Shown here: positions 58,642 to 64,000 of the stretch, in pieces
Numbering within the stretch: the first letter of the stretch is position 1
Layout of the letters: each line of letters opens with the position of its first letter
NCBI GenBank assembly: GCA_017994695.1
Contig: JAGOKF010000001.1
Coordinates: 62,001 to 126,000 of the forward strand
Source: Myxococcota bacterium
GTDB taxonomy: Bacteria > Myxococcota_A > UBA9042 > DTJE01
DNA: 64,000 nt
Direction of reading: 5' to 3'
Translations under genes and position numbers: made by a program
The notes under the pieces: generated by a model
The model's database searches: none
What the model was told of the DNA's origin: nothing
Seen by the model: the letters and a program-made list of their open reading frames with translations, nothing else

Positions 58642-59588
58642 TGAAGGTCGTGGCAGCGGCGGCACTGCTTCCCGGGGAGGGACCCGGAGACCTCCGGGTC
58701 CCGGACCCGGCGATCCTGGAAGAGGCCCTGGGAATCCCGAGGCCCCGGCGGGTCAGCCGGCTGGCCCGCCTGGCGGCGGCGTCGGCCCTCGCGGCAGCCC
58801 GGCGGGCCGCACGGCCCCGTCCCTGGAACGATCTGGCGGTGTTGCTGGGATGCGGCCTGGGCAACGAGGGGGAAACCCGGCCGGTGGTGGAACGGACCGT
58901 GGCGATGGCGATGGGCCTGGCGGACGGCCCGGCCTCGCCGGTCCACTTCGCCAACTCGGTCAGCAACTCGGCGACCTTCCAGGTGGCCCAGGTGCTGGGG
59001 ACCCGCGGACCCAACGCCGTCCTGTCCGCCGAGGGGCATTCCTTCGAAGCGGCCCTCTGGGCGGCCCGGTGGACGCTGCGATCGGGGGATGCGCCGGCGG
59101 TCCTGTGCGGGGGTCTGGACGAGTGGACCGATCCCCGGGAGGGACCCCTGGCCCGGATGGGGCTTCCTCCCTCGGCCCGCCTGGGCGAGGGGGGCGGCTG
59201 GCTCTGGCTCGAGGCCGGATCGCCCGGCGATCTCCCGGCAGACGACCTTCCCCTGCCGGGATCGATCCGTCCCCCGATGCGCCTGGCCGATCCCCGGAAC
59301 CGGGAGGCCCTGGCCCGCATGCTGGGGCGCCTTCGACCGGGATCGGAGGGAGTCCTGATGGTCGGCGCCGGAGTGGAACCACCGGATCTGGAACCCCTGG
59401 CCCGCTTCCCGCTCCGGCACGATCCCTACCTCGATCGGACCGGGTGCTTCCCGACCGCCGCCGCCGCGGCCATCGCGGCGGCCTTCGAGAACCCGGAAGA
59501 ACCCCCGGCGGTCCACGTCCACCTGGGCCGGGGGCCCCTGGGCCTCCTGGCCACCCTGTTCCATCCCGGAGGTGCCCCATGTGGATGA
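58641..59588 (+). CDS. Ketosynthase-like chain-length-factor protein (active-site Cys absent)
   Basis: A 315-residue thiolase-fold protein resembling the N-terminal-type ketoacyl synthase domain found in chain-length factors. Where an active ketosynthase has its Cys motif, it has FANSVSNSATFQVA (about 103-116), with no Cys. Further patterns are GTRGPNAVLSAEGHSFEAAL. The lack of the nucleophile suggests it pairs with the active ketosynthase as a heterodimer and sets chain length; this is inferred by analogy. It overlaps the ketosynthase stop by one base (TGATG) and the radical SAM gene by ten. Confidence 0.78.
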   Translation: MKVVAAAALLPGEGPGDLRVPDPAILEEALGIPRPRRVSRLARLAAASALAAARRAARPRPWNDLAVLLGCGLGNEGETRPVVERTVAMAMGLADGPASPVHFANSVSNSATFQVAQVLGTRGPNAVLSAEGHSFEAALWAARWTLRSGDAPAVLCGGLDEWTDPREGPLARMGLPPSARLGEGGGWLWLEAGSPGDLPADDLPLPGSIRPPMRLADPRNREALARMLGRLRPGSEGVLMVGAGVEPPDLEPLARFPLRHDPYLDRTGCFPTAAAAAIAAAFENPEEPPAVHVHLGRGPLGLLATLFHPGGAPCG

Positions 59589-60874
59589 AACTGATCTACC
59601 CCCGCTGGCCGAAACTCCCGGAGCAGACCGAGTTCCACCTGCCGCCCCACGGCCCGATCGTCTTCGCGGCCAGCGTGCCTCCCGAGGTCCACCTGACCTT
59701 CCACGACGACAACCGGGGGGAGCCGGACCTGGAGGACCGGCCGGACCTGGTGGCCCTGTCGGTGATGCTGACCTGCCAGGTGCCCCGGGCCAAGGAGATC
59801 GCCGCCATCTACCGCCGCCGGGGCATCCCCGTGATCGCCGGGGGCATCGCCGTGGCGATCCACAGCGAGGAGATGGCCGCATGCTGCGACGCGGTCTTCC
59901 TCGGGGAGGTCGAGGGTCATTTCCAGGAGGTCCTGGACGATTTCAAGGCCCGGCGCCTGAAGAGGGTCTATGACCGGATGCAGGCCCTGCCCCCCATCGA
60001 GTCGGTCCCCCCCGCACGGCGCGAGATCCTGGACTATTCCCTCTACACCTACCGGGGGGTCCGGATGGTGGACCTGGTCCACGCCTCCCGGGGCTGCCGG
60101 TTCCAGTGCCCGCCGTGCAGCGTGGCCTTCCTGGGAGGCCGCTGCTTCCGGCCCCGGCCCGTCGAGCGGGTGGTGGAGGAGGTCGCGGGGATCGACAACG
60201 GGCGCCTCTTCTTCGTGGACAACAGCCTGGCCCAGAACAAGGCCTGGGAACTGGAACTCTTCCGGGCCCTGAAGCCCCTGAAGCGCAAGTGGATCAGCCA
60301 CCCCATCGAGGCCGACGACGAGGTGCTCCAGGCTGCCTACGAGGCGGGCGCCTGGTACGTGTACCAGGCCATCACGGCCCCCACCGAGGGGATCCGGCGC
60401 CGCATCCAGATGTACCGGGACCACGGCATCGCCATCGAAGGAACCATCATCCTGGGCACCGACGATCAGACCCGGGAGGACGTGATCCGGCTGGTGGAGT
60501 TCTGCGTGGAGATGGACCTGGACATGGCCGAGTTCACGGTGATGACCCCCTTCCTGCACACGCCCTACCGGGAGCAGGTGGAGGCCGAGGGGCGGGTCCT
60601 GCACAACGACTGGTCCCAGTACACGACCGGCAAGGTGGTCTTCCAGCCGAAACACATGACCCCCTCGGAACTGCAGGACCTCTACCACTGGGCCTGGGAC
60701 CGCTTCTACGGCGCCGACGGGCGCCAGACCCGGATGGCCCGGCTGTTCCGGAAGGTGGTGCTGCGGGAGAGGCAGGACGGAACCACGACGATGCCTGACG
60801 GCACGGTCCGGGGCTGGGTCCGGCCGGGGTCCGGGTCGCAGGCGGGCACCGGGGACTCCCCGGGCAATCCGTAG
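59579..60874 (+). CDS. B12-binding-type radical SAM enzyme
   Basis: A 431-residue protein. The N-terminal ~130 residues form a Rossmann-like cobalamin-binding domain, but without the DxHxxG motif that ligates cobalt. The radical SAM domain follows, with Cx3Cx2C at C173, C177 and C180 and the later stretch FFVDNSLAQNK. Family members methylate unactivated carbons or rearrange rings and backbones in natural products; the exact reaction is not inferable. It overlaps the preceding gene by ten bases and has GGAGG before the ATG. Confidence 0.85.
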   Translation: MWMKLIYPRWPKLPEQTEFHLPPHGPIVFAASVPPEVHLTFHDDNRGEPDLEDRPDLVALSVMLTCQVPRAKEIAAIYRRRGIPVIAGGIAVAIHSEEMAACCDAVFLGEVEGHFQEVLDDFKARRLKRVYDRMQALPPIESVPPARREILDYSLYTYRGVRMVDLVHASRGCRFQCPPCSVAFLGGRCFRPRPVERVVEEVAGIDNGRLFFVDNSLAQNKAWELELFRALKPLKRKWISHPIEADDEVLQAAYEAGAWYVYQAITAPTEGIRRRIQMYRDHGIAIEGTIILGTDDQTREDVIRLVEFCVEMDLDMAEFTVMTPFLHTPYREQVEAEGRVLHNDWSQYTTGKVVFQPKHMTPSELQDLYHWAWDRFYGADGRQTRMARLFRKVVLRERQDGTTTMPDGTVRGWVRPGSGSQAGTGDSPGNP

Positions 60875-60893
60875 GCCCCAGAAGGAAGGCTTC

Positions 60894-61937
60894 ATGCGCA
60901 TTGGACCCGTTCCCCAGAACCCTTGGGAACGCCTGGGACTCTGGACCGACCGGGTCCCAACCCCGATCCTGGAAACGTTCCATGGCCTGCTGCTGGCCCG
61001 TTCCCTGATGGCGGCCTGCCGGTTCGGCCTGCTGGACGCCCTGGCCGACGGGCCCCGGACCCCGGAGGAGGTGGCCCGGGAGTGCGGGTGCCAGCCGGAG
61101 CCCGCCGACAGGCTCCTCCAGGTGCTGGCCTCGATGGGCTACATCCGGTGGGACGGCAACCGGGCGCACCTGACCCCCCTGGCCCGGCGGTGGCTGCTGG
61201 CCTCCTCTCCTGACTCCCTCCGGGACTACGTGCTGTTCCGGTACCGGGAATGGGAGTTCGTCGAGGGACTCGAGGAACACCTGCAGACCGGCCGTCCGAT
61301 GGTGGAGTCCTCCCGGATGGACCGGGAAGCCTGGGGGCTCTACCAGAGAGGGATGCGGGCGGTGTCGCGCCTGGGTTCGCCCGAGGTGGCCCGGCGGACG
61401 CCGGTCCCCCCGTCGCCCCGGACGCTGCTGGACATCGGCGGCGGCCACGGGGCGCTCGCCGCGGCCTTCTGCCGGCGCCATCCCACCCTGACCGCCCAGG
61501 TGCTGGACCTGCCCGATGCGGTGGAGCACGCAGCACCCCTGCTGGCCGAGGAGGGACTGGGGGAACGGATTCGCCACTGGCCCGGGGACGTCTTCCGGAC
61601 GGACCTGGGAGAGGCGCGCTTCGACGTGATCCTGATGGCGAACTTCCTGCATCACTTCCCGGAGCCGACCTGCCGGGACCTGGTCGCACGGGCCGCCCGG
61701 GCCCTCCGGGCGGGCGGGGTCCTGGCCTGCGTGGATTTCTTCCGCCCCGACCAGCGCTGCACCTCCAACCAGATGACCACCCTGATGCACCTGTATTTCG
61801 CGATGACCAGCGGGTCGGCGATCTGGACCACGGGGGAGGTGGCGGGCTGGCAGCGGGATGCGGGCCTCAGCCCGCGGCCGCCGGTGCGGCTGCGCCGGGC
61901 CCCCGGGGCCTCGATCCAGTCCGCGATGCGGTCATGA
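60894..61937 (+). CDS. SAM-dependent methyltransferase with dimerisation domain
   Basis: A 347-residue class I methyltransferase of the plant/bacterial O-methyltransferase type. An N-terminal winged-helix dimerisation region covers residues 30-100 (RFGLLDALADGPRTPEEVAREC). The SAM-binding motif LLDIGGGHG is at 178-186, and ANFLHHFPE follows near 250. Relatives methylate small aromatic or polyketide substrates, which suits its place at the end of the operon. The stop overlaps the convergent neighbour by six bases, so this is probably the last gene of the operon. Confidence 0.88.
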   Translation: MRIGPVPQNPWERLGLWTDRVPTPILETFHGLLLARSLMAACRFGLLDALADGPRTPEEVARECGCQPEPADRLLQVLASMGYIRWDGNRAHLTPLARRWLLASSPDSLRDYVLFRYREWEFVEGLEEHLQTGRPMVESSRMDREAWGLYQRGMRAVSRLGSPEVARRTPVPPSPRTLLDIGGGHGALAAAFCRRHPTLTAQVLDLPDAVEHAAPLLAEEGLGERIRHWPGDVFRTDLGEARFDVILMANFLHHFPEPTCRDLVARAARALRAGGVLACVDFFRPDQRCTSNQMTTLMHLYFAMTSGSAIWTTGEVAGWQRDAGLSPRPPVRLRRAPGASIQSAMRS

Positions 61938-62699
61938 ATCCCTCTGGGACATCCTTTCGGTGTAGAGCAGTCGGGTCCATTGCCTGAACGGGGCCGTCTC
62001 GGTCGAGGCCAGGGTCGCCATCGCCAGGGAATCCAGGATCACCAGGGCATTGGGCGTCGCGTCCCCCCGCTGGCCCGGGATGGTGCCCAGCCGTTCCGCG
62101 AAGGCCGCGTTCAGCAGGGAGACCTCCTCGAGGTAGGCCTGCAGCGCCCGGGGATTCCATTCGAAAGGAAGCCCCTGGCGTTCCCGGGCCCACTGCTCGA
62201 ACAGGAACAGCGACAGGAAGCGCTGGGTGCTCTCGAACTGGGTCTGGAGCGGGAGATGGGTCTGCACCATCGGGCGCATCCGGTTCAGCACCGGGCAGCC
62301 CGAGGTCGGCATGTAGATCCCCGCCAGGCTGGACACGGCCTTCTGCAGCGTGGTCTGGCGCTGGTAGTTGCGGTGCTCGGTCTCCACCCAGAGGTCCACC
62401 GGGGTCCATGAAACGGCGTTCTTGAAGGCGGACGCGAGTTCCGAGAGGGCCACCGCCGCCGGGCAGTGGGCGTGCTGCCCGGGGTCCAGGGAGCAGGGGC
62501 GGCAGCGGTGGTTTTCCAGCCGGGCCCAGTCGGGCGGCGGGTCTTCGGGCCAGGACAGCAGGTTCAGGGTGACCCGGTCCAGCACCACCCGGAAGGTCTG
62601 TTGCCGGCCGTCCTGGAAGGTCATCCGGTACAGGATCACCACGGGATGCGAAGCCGGCTGGTCCGGAAGCACCTCCCCGGTGTTCGGGTCCACGAACAT
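61932..62699 (-). CDS. Conserved protein with cysteine motif, unknown function
   Basis: A 255-residue soluble protein. A short N-terminal beta segment leads to a possible metal or cluster site: CRPC, then a Cys ten residues on, and GCPV about 60 residues later. The rest is helical. No signal peptide or catalytic motif is seen and I do not recognise the family. GGGAGG precedes the ATG at 62699. It lies 114 bases downstream of the cyclic-nucleotide-binding protein on the same strand. Confidence 0.7.
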   Translation of the reverse strand: MFVDPNTGEVLPDQPASHPVVILYRMTFQDGRQQTFRVVLDRVTLNLLSWPEDPPPDWARLENHRCRPCSLDPGQHAHCPAAVALSELASAFKNAVSWTPVDLWVETEHRNYQRQTTLQKAVSSLAGIYMPTSGCPVLNRMRPMVQTHLPLQTQFESTQRFLSLFLFEQWARERQGLPFEWNPRALQAYLEEVSLLNAAFAERLGTIPGQRGDATPNALVILDSLAMATLASTETAPFRQWTRLLYTERMSQRDS

Positions 62700-62813
62700 G
62701 CCTTCAGACCTCCCACGAATACGGCGCTAGGATAGTCCAGGGTCCCGGGGAATGTCGAGAGCGTGGCACGAGGGCCTCCTCCCCGTCCTCGGAAATTCCA
62801 GGAAGACGAAACG

Positions 62814-64000
62814 CTACATGGGGTCGAAAGGGGATTTCCCCCGGGGAACCGCCGGCATCTCCAGTCCCCATTCCGCCAGGGCGACCAGGAGCGTCCCGAG
62901 GGGGCGGGAGATCGGAAGAACCGGACCTGGGGCGGTCGTCGCGGGCTTCTCCCGGCAGAGGACGTGAAGCCACTCGACCCAGTCGTTCGCGATCCGGAGA
63001 TGGCGGATCGCCATGTCCACCAGGAAGGACAGGAACTCCATCGTCGGGGCATGGCCGCTGTCCAGCAGCATCTCGAATGCGTTCCGGTCCAGGTCCATCA
63101 CCTCGCATGCCCCCATCGCCTGCACCGAGCAGAGCCGCGGCCCCTGGTCCATCAACCCCATCAGGCCGACGACGTTCCCCTCCTCGATCCGTCCCACCTG
63201 CCGGGGATTCCCCTCGTGCTGCAGGTGGAGGGCCAGGCTCCCCCGGAGGACCAGCGACGCCCCCCAGGCACCGTCTCCCTCCCTCCAGAACCACTGCCCG
63301 TTCTCCAGGACCCGCCGGGTCCCCAGGGTCCCGAAAACATCCCGGATCTCCTGGGGGATCCTCCTTTCGGAAGCCCGGGGAAGGGGCGGGACGACCACTC
63401 CGTCCCGCCGGGCCGACCGCTGGAGGGTGTCGAGGATCTCGACGCTCTGGCGAATCCGCTGGACCAGTTGGCTTCCCACCGTCCGTAGCACTCCCATCCA
63501 CGACAGGCGGTCTTGCTGGCGCAGTTCGTTCAGCAGCACCCGGTCCAGGAGGCAGACCTCGGCGTCGTTGTATGCCTCCACGGTGGCGCTCCGGGGTGCC
63601 GGGTCGAGGCAGGCCATTTCCCCGATCACGTCGCCGGGCTGGAAGGTGGCCAGGGTCAGCCGGGATTCCGGGGAACGCCCCCCCTCCCGGTAGGCCCTCA
63701 TCTGGCCCCGGATCATCACCACCATCGTGTCCCCCATCTCCCCCTCCCGGAACAGCACCTCGCCGGCCCGGACCCGCTGGACCGGCAGCAGGCCCGCCAG
63801 CCGCATGTACAGGGAATGGAGGCCAGCCCCCCGGACCAGTCCCAGCAACCGCAGAGAGGCCTCGTCCAGGATCGAGATGCGCTCCCGGCAGCGCACCATG
63901 CGCCGCGAGAAGAATTCCGTGTCCGGGCCGCCGACGGACTTCAGGGCCCAGCGCTCCCAGTGCTCCCGGAGTTCCCGCTCGGCGGCCGAGGCCTCTTCCA
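62814..64000 (-). CDS. Double cyclic-nucleotide-binding-domain protein, truncated at right edge
   Basis: At least 395 residues; the frame stays open to the right edge with coding-like sequence (residues before MVRCRERIS include FFSRR and a helical ERELREHWERW stretch), so the N-terminus lies outside the window. Two cNMP-binding domains are visible at about 40-160 and 185-300 counting from the internal ATG at 63899. The first has an intact phosphate-binding cassette, GEMACLDPAPRSATV. The second is altered, GLMGLMDQGPRLCSV, losing the Glu. No helix-turn-helix is seen in the visible C-terminus, so it is more likely a sensor or regulatory subunit than a CRP-type regulator. Confidence 0.8.
   Translation of the reverse strand, partial: EEASAAERELREHWERWALKSVGGPDTEFFSRRMVRCRERISILDEASLRLLGLVRGAGLHSLYMRLAGLLPVQRVRAGEVLFREGEMGDTMVVMIRGQMRAYREGGRSPESRLTLATFQPGDVIGEMACLDPAPRSATVEAYNDAEVCLLDRVLLNELRQQDRLSWMGVLRTVGSQLVQRIRQSVEILDTLQRSARRDGVVVPPLPRASERRIPQEIRDVFGTLGTRRVLENGQWFWREGDGAWGASLVLRGSLALHLQHEGNPRQVGRIEEGNVVGLMGLMDQGPRLCSVQAMGACEVMDLDRNAFEMLLDSGHAPTMEFLSFLVDMAIRHLRIANDWVEWLHVLCREKPATTAPGPVLPISRPLGTLLVALAEWGLEMPAVPRGKSPFDPM

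Overview
The window is uniformly GC-rich (about 70 percent) and densely coded, with no insertion sequence, prophage integrase, CRISPR array or rRNA recognised. Signal-peptidase-II lipoproteins, an OmcA/MtrC-type decaheme cytochrome, Dictyostelium-type cysteine repeats and many secreted proteins with long Asp-Pro-Gly-rich linkers point to a Gram-negative of the Myxococcota / former Deltaproteobacteria. The exact lineage is inferred, not proven.

Layout. 1-10.5 kb: rhomboid protease, UDP-glucose dehydrogenase and CNNM/CorC transporter, a peptidoglycan-type pair (serine hydrolase, LD-carboxypeptidase), a patatin lipase, a lipoprotein/PEGA pair, a small exported protein and an esterase lipoprotein. 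10.6-24 kb: SH3b protein, DUF4838 lipoprotein, a lipoprotein with 19 cysteine-rich repeats, Rel-type (p)ppGpp enzyme, aldehyde dehydrogenase, radical SAM protein and the first of two paralogous lipoproteins. 24-36 kb: a fused double CaiB CoA-transferase, a TPR protein, the second paralogue, a giant internally duplicated lipoprotein, a HupE-like membrane protein and a sigma-54-dependent response regulator. 36-39.3 kb: an inverted repeat and a near-perfect sigma-54 promoter lead into a small cysteine protein and the decaheme cytochrome, so the adjacent regulator probably controls extracellular electron transfer. 39.5-39.7 kb: tRNA-Lys and tRNA-Glu. 40-46 kb: a five-gene operon of contractile-injection-system baseplate components (zinc ribbon, gp25-like, baseplate-J-like, PASTA plus tail-I-like, and an eCIS-type protein) with no sheath, tube or ATPase genes beside it. 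46-53.5 kb: PLP lyase, a truncated NFACT protein, a beta-propeller lipoprotein, HAD phosphatase, OmpR regulator, EngB and phosphoglycerate kinase. 53.6-61.9 kb: a nine-gene, tightly overlapping biosynthetic operon (unknown protein, BtrH-like transferase, ABC exporter, ACP, ketosynthase, chain-length-factor-like protein, B12-type radical SAM enzyme, methyltransferase). 61.9-64 kb: a conserved cysteine protein and a double cyclic-nucleotide-binding protein cut by the right edge.

Two loci stand out as possible undescribed systems: the orphan baseplate operon and the BtrH/ketosynthase operon. The sigma-54 regulator-promoter-cytochrome arrangement is the clearest regulatory circuit. Recurrent TAGAAT/TAGCAT/TACAAT -10 elements lie close to start codons, and two of them predict leaderless messages. 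All functions are read from motifs; no database search was run.
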